Positions 21,528-34,689 of a DNA stretch of 64,000 nt are shown here, in pieces; positions within the stretch are counted from its first letter, which is position 1; every line of letters begins with the position of its first letter. The stretch is from Eutypa lata (taxonomy: Eukaryota; Ascomycota; Sordariomycetes; Xylariales; Diatrypaceae). Below the pieces are notes generated by a model. It was given only the letters and a program-made list of their open reading frames with translations, ran no database searches and had not been told where the DNA came from. Location of the stretch: assembly GCA_022661535.1 (NCBI GenBank), contig JAKULF010000001.1, forward strand, positions 930,001 to 994,000. The letters run 5' to 3'. Position numbers and translations under genes: made by a program.

Positions 21528-24500
21528 TCATTTTTGGCTGTTCTTCCATTTCATGAACGCTTGAAACTCTTCGTACTCGTTAGCTCCTTGGGCATTCTGA
21601 GGCCCTTGTCCCGGAGTAGAAGCCTGATTTCCTGCAGGCCTTGAGGCTTTGCGAGGCTTCTCATCTTCACTACTGTCGTCTCCATCGTCGTCGCTATCAG
21701 TATCCGTGCTGTCGTCGCTCACGTGATCTTTGGCGGCCTGACGACCCGGGTATTTGAGGTTGTACGCCCCTCTCGAAGGTGGTACCTGTTCTCCTCGGGC
21801 GTTGGGGAATCCGTCGTCCCTCCAGTTGTCGCGGAACGCAATATCGGCCTCGACTCCTCCGAGCGTCGATAGCAAGTATCTGTCGAATTCCTTCGAGCTC
21901 TCAGCGACGACCTGGAATTGCGACTCGCCCAAGATGGGGGCCGGCTGGCCGGCAGCGACTTTCTTGCCTTCGTATTCCGCGAGTGCAATGGCGGCTTGGA
22001 ACGCATTTCGTATCTGGCGGCCATTCCAAGTAGCGAGACCTTCCTTTTCCATCTGACGGAAATGCCGCTTCGCGAATTTGATGATCTCTTTCTTCTTGAT
22101 CTCGAAGGAGAAAGTGTTTGCCCTTTCCTGCTCAGACTTTACGCGTTTGATGAAAATCTCGTAGAGTTTACGAGTTGCCTCGATATTCAAGCGTGGGTAA
22201 AACACGCTCATGTGAATCCTGGACTTGAATGCAGGGTCAATGTTGCCCACCCTGTTTGACGTAAGGAACAAGATTCCGCTGTAGTATTCTTCTGGCGTGT
22301 TAGCTTTTGCCTATGCAAGTATACTTGAACTGTGTTACCTAAACTTCGTAGAAAGACACTTGTGACGGCATTTCGTCTGAGATCTGTCTTGTTGCGTTTG
22401 GCAAGGAACACATCTGCCTCGTCAAGTAGCAAAACACATCCCCATCTCTGGGCCAAATTGAAATTCTTGTGGAGGTTGACCTCTACTTCCATGGCTGTTT
22501 CTCCGATATCACCGCATGTAATAGGAAAGAGTGGACGCTCAGTTTCGTCTGCAACACACTCCGCTGTGGAAGTTTTCCCAACCCCTTTTATCCATTAGTT
22601 TGTATACGTTAATGTGAAGAGAAACGCTGACCTGGTTCGCCGTGTAACAACAGGATAAGGCCAGTGCCTTTCCCCTTGACAATATCAATTCCACTGCCCA
22701 CTGTGCGGCCGCCCGAGCCGACGTTGGATTCCGAATTCTCATGTGTTGCGACGAGAGCCTGAATGGTTCTCTTCTGCTGCTCTGGGAGTAGAAGAGCGCC
22801 GAAATCATTTTCGAAAACGACGTCCGATAGGTTAGCAGTCGTTAGTTTCACCCACCTCCGACTCCTCAGCACAAAGGCGTATACCCAGTGAGGCAGCAGC
22901 ATCAATTCTTCTTCGTCCAACTCTTCCTCGCTTCGTGGAGCTAGAAAACGAGCAGACTCTTGGAAATATTTGCTCAATTCTAGTTGATCCAATTCTAGGT
23001 CTTTGTCGACAACGTCACTCCCACAGCAGCCCTCATCAAGTCGATTATGATGGCAAAAAGGGGGCATTTGTGTTTCACGCTTGTCGCTTACCGTCAGGTT
23101 GGCCTCGGTGATACTCGATTCTGGCTGCCACTCAGGATTGAGGTTCAGGGCCATCGCAATATCCACAACTACCTGTCCATCTACATCTTGAGGCGGGTCA
23201 TCAATGGTCTTCCCGGTCATCATTTTGTGGCGGAACTGATCTCTAGTTAGGTCGAGGAAGAGACTTCCTTGCTCACTGAATTTGCTTTCAAAACGACCGG
23301 CCTCTGGATGTAGCTTGAGTGGGTAGACAGGCAACGACGTGACTGGTCGTCTTCCGTGGAACCTTCGGATTGAGAATTTCTCCAGTTTGGGTACATAATT
23401 GGTTCCATCGAACTGAAGACTCAGACAGTCGACCACAAACCCATCCACAGGCTCTATTTTCTCATCTTTTTTCTTGAGGCGATCGACAAGTGGCTCGCGA
23501 CCACCGGTATAATTCACCACACGATAAGCATGGGACTGGTCCGACTGGTTTAGCACCATTTCCCCTCTTTCAAACAGGTGCCAGAGATCCGGATACTCGA
23601 TCTCAGTTGCTGTGGCGTCTTCGATTTGTCGCCTTAGGTCGAACACCGGTTTCATATCCACGTCAAGAAATTCGACGACTAACTTCAAGTCTTCCAACAA
23701 GTCTTCGTCTTCGAAAGCCTTGTTCTTTTCCTCTTCGGAGAGATCCTCCTGTGATTCGCTTTGCGGCTTCTTGTTTCGCACTGTTGCCTCCAATTCCTGC
23801 AGGCTTTGTCTAATCTCCCGGTCATAACGCACGAATAACTTGAAAGGCCTCAAGAACACAACAGCATCCTGATTATCCCGTTTACCGAATTTCGGAACTT
23901 CCACATTGAATGAACTTGGCGTCCCTGTTATTCGTTGTAGATGGGATAGCAAGGGTCGTGACCTTACTCTAAATCGTTCGGGAATAGGCGTCTCTGGTTG
24001 GTTTTCATTAAGCCCCGTGGTACGCCTATGTAAACCACCGGAGTCTTGTTGGGTCACAAGGGTTGGCACTGATACTTCAACTACTGGGCGTTCCTCGATC
24101 TGTACATCAAATGTGCGATGGGTAATGCGAAATGCTTGGGCATCAACTCGGTTGATAACGTGCTGGTAAACATAATGCATTTCTTTACGCTTCAGCGGCA
24201 GCGCGTTATCCTCCTTCCCGTAGACATCTTTCTTGATCTTTTGCAATTCTGCTTCAAGTTCTGCGATCCTTTTCTCTGTGAAGTGAATATGCAACATCGC
24301 ATGTTTTGATCGTTCCTTGAGAGTGCCTTGCGCCCTTTCCGTAGGAAGTAGGTCTCTACCGAGAGAATCAAATTGCGTGTATCTAACCTTAGTTGATAGT
24401 TCATCTGGGTCGTCAGCGTTTTTGACTTCCGCAGCATCCTGTAGAATTGCAATGGCAGCTGTATCGTTGTCCCCAGCCGGCAAGAGATCGGGTACCTCTC

Positions 24501-24633
24501 CCGTACCTGAGTTCGGCTGTGAACTATTCTCAGCTTTGGCTGCGTCGGCCGGCGCCCCTTCAATTCGGACTTCGGGTGTCATTTGAGTTATCTTTTCCTC
24601 GATGGGAGGAGTCGCAAGCTGATTATTGTTCAT
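21528..24633 (-). CDS. AAA ATPase with fungal N-terminal DUF7025-type domain
   Basis: Three exons on the minus strand: 24633..22632, 22584..22339 and 22291..21528, 1003 residues. The frame is open to an ATG at 24699, but MNNNQLATPPIEEK looks the better start. A coiled segment near residues 130-165 precedes a large N-terminal domain (residues 180-600, for example DLWHLFERGEMVLNQSDQSH and RRFHGRRPVTSLPVYPLKLH) of the type found in fungal AAA proteins. The Walker A motif GEPGVGKT is rebuilt exactly across the first intron near residues 664-671. Walker B is LLLDEADVF, and FLTSNRVGNIDPAFKSRIH contains the sensor and arginine-finger region. The C-terminus is highly acidic (SDDSTDTDSDDDGDD, SSEDE). 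These proteins resemble Bcs1/ATAD-type ATPases but lack a recognised substrate. A cytosolic or nuclear remodelling ATPase is the safest reading. Confidence 0.88.
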
Positions 24634-24699
24634 TGTGGATGGAAAGATGAGATTAAGTTGTGAAAACATCAAATTTTGAGGGGAACCTGGCAAAATCAT

Positions 24700-25248
24700 G
24701 AACTTGTTCTCTCAGCCTGCTGGTTACTTCCTAGCTAAGCCAAGTCTCATGCAGGCTGGCATCAGCTCTCGGGACGCCACATGCACAGAATCTTACTCAG
24801 ATTGCCTTGCCACCCAATGATGCTTGATTCTAAGCCTTGTTGGGTGGGAGGGGCCGTGATACTCCACACACCAATCCATCATCTCTCTACGATGCCTTGT
24901 CGTCACTGCCACATTAGATGATTCCTTTGCATATCTCGATTGGAAAGATACCGATTTCCTCGGAAATATTACATGATTGTGTTATAGTTAATAATATAAC
25001 CTTATGTTTATTCACAATAAAAGATAGGCGAATAACGATAGGCGACCTATAATATCCGAAATTTAACTTACGTATACAGTCTAGTGTAGGCGAAGTATAC
25101 TGGTGAGAACTTGTGTCAATTGGTTTTGGCAGTGACTTTTGGCACCTCCATGCGAATTAGGCCTCGTAGCCTCGTCACTTACGTTGGAATAAAGTCAGCA
25201 TTCCCATACATTATTTCCCCGCTTCCATTTTATTAAACCGCGAAACCG
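24700..25248. other. Divergent promoter region
   Basis: Lies between the divergent AAA ATPase and DUF7708 genes; AT-rich around 24980-25060. No gene supported. Confidence 0.5.
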
Positions 25249-27561
25249 ATGGAAGCAATTGAGAGAGAAGACTACTTGCGCTCGCGCAATCGGCATCCAA
25301 GAAATGACGCAGCTCGATTCGTCGAGAACAATATTGTTATCGCGGGCCAATCCGCACCCGTTTATAGTGAGCGTCGAGACAGCTTTGTCAACGTCCCAGA
25401 TGCGGCGCAAGATAACAAGATAAGGTATAAATAAGTCATGATCTAAAAGTCCCAACCATAACTAAGTTCTTTTTAGTATGGAGCTATGGAAAGAAGCGGA
25501 CGAGGAGAAAGACCATCTCTTCGCTACCATGGAGCAAGTAAGAACCAAGCTTGCCAAAAAGGCGAAAGTCGAGAAGGAGGCTCTCAACCTCCGATGCTGC
25601 AAATGGGAGCAAGTCATGCAGGAAGTGCAGACAACGGCTACAGACTGGAAGACTTCTGCGAAGAACTCGAAGACAATGCTATGCATTGATAAAGTTGGAC
25701 GGAACTCGGATGTGTTTTCAAGTTGGTTGGAACTGCTTCCGTCCGGTGACTATTCATCGAGGTATGTTTTAACTTGCCGCTCAACTCATTTTACAGGTCG
25801 ATTTACACAGTATATAGTATCTGTGGTGTTTTCAAGATCGCTTTCGAGGTACGCTAATACGGATCTCACTATTCCTTTTTCATACTCGTCTTCTTAAATT
25901 TCTATTGATTTATGTATTGACCCTACGCAGGCCGCCGGTCAGTACAGCAGAGTTGAAGAGGCAATTTTCGAAACGTTGTCTGAGATTCCAGAAATCCTTG
26001 AAAGCTCCCGGAGATATATTGAAATCTACGCCGACCTGCAATATCAATCCCTCGAAGAAAAGACATTCTATCTATTCCGTTCAATCTTAAGGACGCTAAT
26101 ACACGTCATGAAGTTCTTCTCTGACAGTAAGATACGTAAGTACAGCCGTCCCGACGGAAGGAGACAGGACGTTAGCCACAAATTCTTTCAAAGTATGATC
26201 AAAGCTTCCACTGAGACACAAATTGTCTATTTGTATTGTCCATAGGATAGGTGACCTACTGGATTAGTCCCTTTAGATGCTGTAGCGCTTATGGAGAACT
26301 GTTGCGGATGACGTTCTTGGAGCCTTCCGTCGGGTACTCCCAGTTTGTTCAATGACGTTAATTGACCTCAATAGGCAAACTTTGTGAGCCGTTATTGAAA
26401 CAATCCTCATATAAGCGTGAGCTGCTAGCCAGCCTCGAAGAGATTAAGAAACACAATGACAAGGTCAAAGACGAAGCAATGCAATGCCAAGCCTTGCGGA
26501 TTTATGGACAAGGAAGACACTTGCTAGCTACACGAGAGAACACTGAACAGGCCTTAAACCTCATACAATCGATGTACGTGATGTTGCGCGAAAGTGTTGG
26601 GACACAGAGCACAGGTAAGTCAAAATGGACACCATGGCGTGAGACTAGGCTGACTGATATTCTAGATGTACAGAAGATGGAAGATCTCAGCCGCCGGCTA
26701 ATTGCCTTCGAATCCGGCCAAACGGACAATCCTACAAACTTGAACAGGCCGTCAAAGGCTATGGCTTTGGAGATGGCCCGTACGCTTCTTGAACTAATCC
26801 ACTTTGACCAAGGTGTCGCATCAAGTGATACAGCTTCTTATCTCCGGATGGGCCTTTCTTTGGACGAGAGGCCTAAAGCAAGGGCCGCAGCTATGGTAAC
26901 AAATGATCGCTTCAAAGCCTTCATGTCGGATGAACTTGCATCTTCAGCGTTGTTGGTCAACGGCCACGCCGATCTTGCCTCGGTAGAAGGAATCTCGCCT
27001 CTTAGCTTCGTGTCCGCAGAGTTTGTTAGAATCGCGGAGAGTACGGGGCGAGCATTCGTTACCAAGTTCTTCTGTGGCCAACACCCGCCTAGATACGGGC
27101 AGTCATTTCCGCCCTCACCTTCGCGTGGTCTAATGGCTAGCCTTGTCGGTCAGCTAGTGAGCCAGATGCTCGACAAGGGAGTGGATGTAGACTTGTCTTT
27201 TCTGTCGCAAAGCGACTGGCACGATATTTACGGCTTGGAGCTTTCCACGCTATGCTCTGTATTCCGTGAGCTCACGAACCAACTACCCGCGCAGAGCTTG
27301 CTCCTATGCATCATCGACGAGATTACCCAATACGAGACCACGGCTCTGGCGAACGATATCAATGTGATATTCAAGAAGCTGACTCGGCTAGTGAAGAGGC
27401 GTGAAGACATCATATTCAAACTCTTAGTCACTGCTCATAGCCGAGCAATGCGGGTTTCGAAGCATTTCGTGGGACAAATGTTGGACCTCCCCGAGGATAT
27501 CGAGGCGGATGACTCGTCTGGATGGCATATGACAACAATGGGTGGCCGGCGTGAGGTTTGA
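25249..27561 (+). CDS. DUF7708-domain protein with degenerate NACHT-like region
   Basis: Exons 25249..25424, 25477..25761, 25818..25848, 25931..26135, 26375..26614 and 26666..27561 give 610 residues. The N-terminal half matches the DUF7708 layout of fungal STAND-like proteins: WLELLPSGDYSS joined by splicing to SICGVFKIAFEAAGQYSRVE, then IPEILESSRRYIEIYADLQY, SIL..LIHVMKFF and PLLKQSSYKRELLASLEEIK. An intron at 26615-26665 (GTAAGT...TTCTAG, 51 bp, in frame) is easily missed; the apparent TGKSK inside it is not a P-loop. The C-terminal half has the NACHT-like pattern FVTKFFCGQH, LVGQLVSQML and LLLCIIDEITQYE (Walker B-like), but no Walker A is visible, so nucleotide binding is doubtful. Intron 26136-26374 is long (239 bp) and may hide a small exon. 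Such proteins are candidates for NLR-like self/non-self recognition, which is inference here. Confidence 0.7.
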
Positions 27562-29603
27562 TGGGATTTGACAAGGATTACCTCAACGATATTGAATACC
27601 CTTTTCATCGTCACCGCCGTGGAGGTGGTGTTATGTAGTCCTTATATACGAGATACTATTAGGCTATCTCTGGCGATAGAAGATGATTTTGTTTGAACGT
27701 TGCTCGCACGGCTCAATAGCCGGTTGCCATATATTAACGAATTGACCGACGCATTGCTTAGTATGTGTATTGCCTCCGTACCTAGCGAAGAATGGACATG
27801 AACTCGTGCGAATTACTATGTCATATACGGTTTCGCGACTGGAGCGAGCAACTGAGCGGACTGCCGTTAGACCTAGTATGCAGGTGGGGAATAGGGGAGA
27901 GAGAATATGAATAGTACTTACGCCGTCCTTCAGATGCCTATGCATGCTTCATAGGAGGGGCAACAGTTAACATGTGACAACCGACATGTTCGTATTATGG
28001 AGTGTTTGTGGAGATTATAGAATGTGACTTAACTGTATGCAATGTTGTATCGACGGGGTCTCGCCGGCATATTCTGAATATCCCGAGACTTCAAATTGCC
28101 GAAGGGCCGGGGCCGAATATTCGGCAGTACGACACTAGCGATGTACTTGCTCTCTAAATTGACAGGATCTAAACTGTTGATCACTATCCTGGTATTCTCT
28201 ACTGTGAAACTCTTTATCGAATACTTTAATAATAACTCCGATTTTCAGTATATTATGTGTATGTTAAAGGCTATGTATGTCTCCTTTCATTGAGAAACTA
28301 CAAAATGCTAGCCAACTCTGTACATGTATGCATGCAAATGCCATAACCCCCCTCCCCTGACACTCTTAGACTCCAAACTACGATGCTAGAGTACATTAAA
28401 GCCTCTCCTCTATGGCTGCATTGTACAATTCCGAGAGGGGTCAGTTATTTCTGGTGTTTTCATGCTGTGATGACTGACAAACCCATGTGATGCACTGCGT
28501 GCAAATACTTAACTAGGAAAAATTGGATCACCCGGCCTAAAGCGGGAGGGAATATTAGCCCATCTATCGCCAAGCATCTTACCCGGCTGCTCTACCAGAG
28601 TCCGAACTTGCATTACTAGATAAGAGCAAAAGAACTTCAGTGTTGCTACGTGCTGCCATTCGTTAACTACAAGGGGCCACGAAAATTGGACGTTAATCCT
28701 TACCTTCATAGCACGAGTTTAGTGGACGAGGGTATTCGGTGGCTTATGCACCACTTTATTTGTGCATATAGCCCTAGCTGGTCTACGTAGGCAGGTAGGA
28801 TCAGGCAGCAGAATTTGGAAGAATGAACACAAGATTATGAAATAAAGCTACGGTTAAGGTCCTATGTCAACGGTAATCCCAGGACTTAACATGCAAGCTA
28901 GCGTAGGACTTAGTAACTATAAACAAGCCCCCTAGCACGCACTGATACTCTTTCCGCTGTATGATTGCGTAGTGACGAGAGTGACTTCAATACTTCGTAT
29001 AGTGGAACGCGAATCAAATCAACTTCATGAGAGGATCTGGGGTATAGAACCACTATATGCAAGACTCCTTATATCCGTCGATGACCCATCCGCTTGCCTG
29101 AACGCACTAGCAGGGTTTATACTCACTTACGGCGCGGAGTTTGCTGACCGCCGAGAATTGGAAGCCGGAGTCGGCAAATGCCCGCCTGTTGACCGGGGCA
29201 GATTCCTTTACCTCTTGACATGACGACTCGTGTATTAGATGCAGACGGATAAGAACCCAGTCGACGGCTTACTTCCAGGCCGATGGCCGACGGAAAATAC
29301 GATAGTGGTCCGTGATGCAACTGCGGTGGCTGGCGTTTGCCATGCTGCAACTTGCCTACTAAGTACACATGCATGTGAGGGACCCAAGAGTAAAACGGGC
29401 GCTTGATGATAATCCTCGGGGCCTCCATATACCGCGTAGTCCTATACAAACGAATGAAATGCGGCGCAGCTTCAAGGATTGCACCGAGAACGCAAGTACA
29501 AATAGTACGTGCTAAGCATCGTCATGCCTAGGAAAGAGAGTGAACACAGCAGTCGATGTTCAACATATTGAGTTACCTACACCAAAGACAAGCTAATTTC
29601 ATC
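27562..29603. other. 2 kb gene-free stretch
   Basis: No supported gene. An 83-codon plus-strand frame at 28972-29223 and its antisense have no motif or splice partners. The final part must contain the promoter of the FAD monooxygenase. Confidence 0.5.
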
Positions 29604-30979
29604 ATGCCGCTCAACATTCTCATCATAGGCGCCGGCGTCGGTGGGCCTGCTAGCGCTCTTCTCTTGCTGAAATCCAACCCGGACCACCAGATCACTGTGA
29701 TAGAGCGCTACCCCGAGCTGCGCGCCAACGGGCAACAGATCGATTTCCGGGCCCAGGGGATCCCGATGATGCGAAAGCTTGGGCTCCTCGACGCCGTCAA
29801 GGCTAAGACCGTGGGCGAGCGCGGCTTCGAGATGTACGACAGGAACGGCAAGCGGCACGCCTCGGTGGAGGCGAACACCTCGGGAAAGGGCCGGCAAGGC
29901 TTCACGAGCGAGTACGAGATCATGAGGGGGGACATCGTCAACCTCCTTTACGAGGAGAGCATGAAGGAGAGCGAGAAGGCGCGGGGCAAGGGCGGGATCA
30001 CATACGAGTTCGGGAAGACCATGACGGAGCTCTCGCAGGACGAGGCGGGCGTCGACGTCACGTTCTCGGACGGCAACAAGGGGCGATACGACCTCGTCAT
30101 CGGGGCTGACGGACAGCAGTCGAGGACGCGGCAGCAGATGTTCGGGAAGGAAGCGAGCGACGCCTCGTTCAAATTCATCGGTGTCTACGCCGCCTTCTAC
30201 AGCATACCCCCCAAGCCCTACGACGCCGACTTCGCCAAGTCGATGCACATCCCTGGCGGACGGCTGATCATGACGCGGCCGAGCAAGCCCGACCTAACGG
30301 GCGTCTACTTGCTATCGCTACCGGGACCGGGAACGCAGTCGGAGAAGCTCGAGGCGTCGCTGCGGGAGCCCGTCGAGAAGCAGAGTAAGTGCTGAAAACA
30401 AGCCGATTTCTTATATTTCTCGTTTTGTTATAGGACCTTCCACAAGATATGGAGAGAAATAACATGCTAACTTGCTTTTACTAAATAGAGGAGGTCTGGA
30501 CGAAGCTGTTCGCTGGTACGGGGTGGCAGACGGACCGCTTGCTGCAAGAGATGCAGACCTCGGACGACTTCTACTCATTCTCCATGGCGCAGGTCAAGCT
30601 GGAGCACATAGTCAAGGGTCGCGTCGCCCTCATCGGCGACTCCGGGTACGTCCCTTCGCCCGCCACGGGCATGGGTAGTACGCTCGCTGTGATGGGGTCG
30701 TACGTACTGGCGGGCGAGCTGGCGCGGCACCACGACGACGTTCCCGAGGCGCTGCGGGCCTACGACGAGGTCATGCGCCCCTACATCGCCGAGTCGCACT
30801 ACCTCGGTCCCGGGTTCCCCTGGATCCTGTTCCCGAAGTCGTCGTTCGCCATCTCCATGCTGTACTGGTTCACCTGGATCGTCACGATGCTGAGGATCGA
30901 TAAGCTTTTCAGCCGCCTGGTGCCCGAGACTAGCGGTAGCTGGAGCCCGCCGGACTACCCCGAGTTGAAGCTGGACTGA
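29604..30979 (+). CDS. FAD-dependent aromatic monooxygenase (PHBH/TetX-like)
   Basis: Two exons, 29604..30384 and 30489..30979, give 423 residues from the ATG that starts MPLNILIIGAGVGG; an upstream ATG at 29556 adds 16 unlikely residues. The FAD-binding GxGxxG motif is at residues 8-13 (GAGVGG), followed by ERYPELRANGQQID. The DG motif is GADGQQSRTR, near residue 182. The GD motif, ALIGDSGYVPSPATGMGSTL, is in exon 2. Together these define class A flavoprotein monooxygenases, which hydroxylate aromatic or related rings with NAD(P)H and O2. The C-terminus has a hydrophobic stretch (FAISMLYWFTWIVTML) of the kind seen in the TetX/salicylate-hydroxylase-like group. It lies about 1 kb upstream of, and co-directional with, homogentisate dioxygenase. 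A link to aromatic catabolism is therefore plausible but not shown. Confidence 0.9.
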
Positions 30980-31994
30980 GAATCGTAACTAGGTAGTGGA
31001 CGGATCTCTCAATGCATGTATACTTGAGGACTTTTAATTATTTGACAACTGCGTGTCTCCGGTTTCGAATGCAGAATCACCTTGTACATTATCTACTTAC
31101 CTTGTAGCGTTTAGACGTAAATAGTCCCCCCTCCAACTTTCTTAGATACCTGAAATACATACCGAGGTAGTATTCATACTCGAGTTCTAGTAAATTGAAC
31201 TGATAAAGCGGTCGCCCTGTAGGTAAGACCTTCTTGGGGCATTCCCGGCCAGTGCGGGATGAGCCTATTAGGTACCGATGATAGGTACAGAAGAAACAAC
31301 ATGCATTGGGGAATTGGAGAATATCATGAGCCGAAAGCCAATCAGTATTTGATGTCTGGTTTATAATGATGACTACTTTATTAGACATACTCAATGGTAG
31401 ACTTCGTGCAATCAATACTTACTGTGTATTCTTAAGCAAGCAGTTAATATTAATTAAACACCCTATAATTTGCGTGAGCACAGTGGGTAAACCCCGCATT
31501 ATGCACCCCTAACCGCTGTGGAGTGTCTAATCCCACCCACCTGAGCTGAGTTCAAGTTCTGACCAAGAACTTAGAAGGCTTGTTTAGACTGAGGTCAGTT
31601 AACTACCACAGAGCGGCTAGGGATGGAAAACAGCGGCGCTGAGGTTTGAATCCGCGCTTCTTCTCCGCGCTCTCCACGTATACAAAGTGGGGAACGGATC
31701 GTGACTTCGCATATCTGATTGGACTGAATCATATTGGGTCTCTCTATCGAAGGTGTTCAGGTGCCCGTTTTACGGTGTCGTAACTGGAATTTCCCCAACT
31801 CTATCCGGGATTGTGCAATGAACGAATAAATATTTATAAATGTAAAATTGTCTATAACCTACCATTGTAACTCGGTCGTGTTGTGAACCTTTCTATCATA
31901 TAATGTTTATAGCTACGATTGTTGGCCGTACTATAATCCTATATCCTCCTTGAGAATAGAAGCCAATTGTTACCACACGTACTTCCTTATCAAC
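30980..31994. other. Intergenic region upstream of homogentisate dioxygenase
   Basis: No supported gene. The last 300 bp are AT-rich and are the probable hmgA promoter. Confidence 0.5.
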
Positions 31995-33484
31995 ATGCCT
32001 GTCACAGCTTTCGAGTTCCCCGAGCGTTACAGATACCAGAATGGCTTCCGATCGTACTTAGAGTAAGCGCATACCCGCCCATCCGCAGTCTTCTGCAGCA
32101 TTTAGTTTAGTCAGACGAATTCCTTGCTCACGTCTTACATCACGCCGTCAGAACCGAATCGGTGCCTGGAGCGCTCCCAATTGGTCAAAACTCTCCCCAG
32201 AAACCTCCCCTCGGCTTATACGCCGAGAAGCTATCGGGCACCGCGTTCACGGCTCCGCGACATGAGAACCAACAATCATGGCTATACCGAGTCCTGCCCT
32301 CCTCCGCCCACCCACCTTTTGTTTCTACTGGGGATGGCCCCTTCGAGTCGGAGAAGCCGTCAGCACCAGCGAAGCTGGAATATATCCCGAACCAGCTACG
32401 ATGGGACCCGTTCGACCACGATGACCAAACAGATTTTATTTCCGGCTTACATCTAATAGCCGGTGCTGGCGACCCGAACTTGAAGCAGGGCATTGGAATG
32501 TACATATATGCGGCAGGGAAGTCGATGGATAGCCATTCAGCGTTCTACTCTGCAGACGGTGATATTCTCATCGTAGCCCAGGATGGCGTCCTGGACATCA
32601 GAACGGAACTTGGTTGGCTTCTCGTGAGACCTATGGAAATTTGTGTCATCCCGCGCGGCGTTAAATACCAGGTCCATCTACCATCCGGTCCGGTCCGGGG
32701 ATATGCCCTCGAGCTCTACCAGGGCCACTTCACCCTGCCGGAGCTCGGCCCTATCGGATCCAATGGTCTCGCGAACGCGCGAGACTTCCAGGCCCCCTTG
32801 GCGTGCTTTAGCGAAGATTTCGGAACCACAGCTTCCGATGGGCCGAGTAAGTACACCATAACCACCAAGTTCAACAACTCCCTCTTCCAGACCAAGCAAG
32901 CGCACACGCCGTTTGACGTCGTTGCCTGGCACGGTAACTACTACCCGTACAAGTACGACCTAGGTCGCTTCAACACGATCGGGAGCACATCGTACGACCA
33001 CCCCGATCCTTCCATCTTCACCGTGCTCTCGGCGCTCTCGGACCACCCGGGCACCGCGGTCGCGGACTTCGTCATCTTCCCGCCACGCTGGCTGGTGGCC
33101 GAGGACACGTTCCGCCCGCCCTGGTACCACCGCAACAACATGTCTGAGTTCATGGGGCTGATCGCGGGTGCCTACGACGCTAAGAAGGGCGGTAAGGGCG
33201 GTTTCGTGCCAGGCGGGGCCAGCCTCCACAACACCATGAGCGGACACGGGCCAGACGCAGCGAGCTACGAGGGAGCGCGTAACGCTGATCTCCAGCCGGT
33301 TCTTGTGGGCAAGGGTAGCTGCGCCTTCATGTTCGAGAGCTGCTTGACAGTGGGTGTGACGGAATGGGGGCTGAAGATGTGCAAGAAGGTCCAGGAGTAC
33401 TACAATGAGGAGAGCTGGGGTGGTCTGAAGGTCCACTGGGAGCGGCCCGAGGGCGTTAGGACCGACGGTCATTTACTCCAGTAG
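31995..33484 (+). CDS. hmgA: Homogentisate 1,2-dioxygenase
   Basis: Two exons, 31995..32062 and 32152..33484, give 466 residues. The first exon encodes [18 protein letters not shown] and splices in frame into [40 protein letters not shown] and WLYRVLPS, the conserved N-terminus. The iron site is intact: His and Glu in [16 protein letters not shown] and the second His in [15 protein letters not shown]. The enzyme opens the ring of homogentisate to 4-maleylacetoacetate in phenylalanine and tyrosine catabolism and is cytosolic. In Aspergillus, hmgA lies beside fahA and maiA; neither is found in this window, so the cluster is not conserved here. Length agrees with the fungal enzyme (about 450 residues). 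Induction by phenylacetate or tyrosine would be expected from relatives, but I see no defined operator. Confidence 0.96.
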
Positions 33485-34689
33485 AGAAGTTCCATGCCTT
33501 AGGGGGCCGCTAAGCCTTACAGTATACTGCAATGGGTATCTTGGTTCTGGAAGGAATCTTGGCGTATTAAATGGTGGATCCACGAATGTCGCTTACAGGG
33601 TACTCTAGTTACCTGTGTGCGAAAGCGAACTCGCGTTTTGTCCTTGGATAAATGGACCGTAGGATGCCTTGGATCTTGGATGCATAATTTTGGTATATTT
33701 AGCAGATTCGGAAGGATGATAGCATACTCAGCCACTTATATCTTCCGAGAGGGTTCGGAAGATTTTGAATTACCTAATGACTGCTCGTCATTTTCTTGGA
33801 TCAGAATGATGAACTATGATGCATTGTATGTACTAAGATTTTAGCCTTCAATTAACAGTCTGACAGTCCGCCTTTACGATCGATCCCCAGACATATGTAG
33901 TAAACTGCCCACCCCCACGAGATACCGTCTCATTGGACCTCCTTTTCAGTTATTCTTCATGTAACCACTACGTAGAATCACATCCGCTCTACTACCGGTT
34001 TTCTACGCAGTTGCCTGATAAGAGCTACCATGGTTCGCAATGGTTACACTACCTACTTAATGGAATAGCTAATTATAGAATAGATAGTTATCGGGCACGA
34101 CAACAAATTACAATGCAAAGATAACGCTGAAACTCCACCAGGCCGCCAAGTTGTAACCCTTGTAGACCGATATCTCCACGTGCGCCGTGCATTCATTTCA
34201 TGTTGATTCTACAGCCCTAAAAGTTTGTCATCGCCTATAAAGGATGGATGGGATGGGCGTGCGGGGCAAATCTGATTAGCATTGCCTACCTCCTAGCAGC
34301 TCCTACATACATATGTAGGTAACCACTTACTACTTCTACTCCTGCTTCTGCTATTTGCTTAATATAGCTACATACCTTCTTATTACTTACTTGACCTAGA
34401 GCTAGACTACCCGATCTACTATAATCATATTGGCCACTGCGAAATAGGAGTCTCAGGACTATCCCTAGTTAGCCAAGTCAATCCATTGGAGTTCGCACCA
34501 AGACTACCACCATATTAGACATGGGTGATGGGGCTTAGTGCTATAGTCTCCTTACAGGGATTCGCCTCTTAACCCATTTCGCCATCACACATTTACAGAG
34601 GCCATAGTCGTCTTTTCCAATCGCGAAACCAATTCTCAAATGCTTCAACCCGATTCTCATCTATCGTCTGTTATGGACACCCTTTCCCA
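33485..34689. other. Intergenic region
   Basis: No supported gene. Region 34290-34460 is rich in CTA/CTTAC-type pyrimidine repeats, as in other promoters of this window. The preferred start of the next gene may be 34708 rather than 34690. Confidence 0.5.

Noticed and set aside
26611..26665. Apparent P-loop-like TGKSK string in the DUF7708 gene
   Set aside because: It lies in a 51-bp segment with perfect GTAAGT donor, CTGAC branch site and TAG acceptor, so it is most likely an in-frame intron.
28972..29223. 83-codon plus-strand frame before the FAD monooxygenase
   Set aside because: No recognisable motif, no splice partner, and an antisense frame of similar length.
29577..30248. 223-codon minus-strand frame inside the FAD monooxygenase
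   Set aside because: Antisense shadow; the plus frame has all three flavin motifs.
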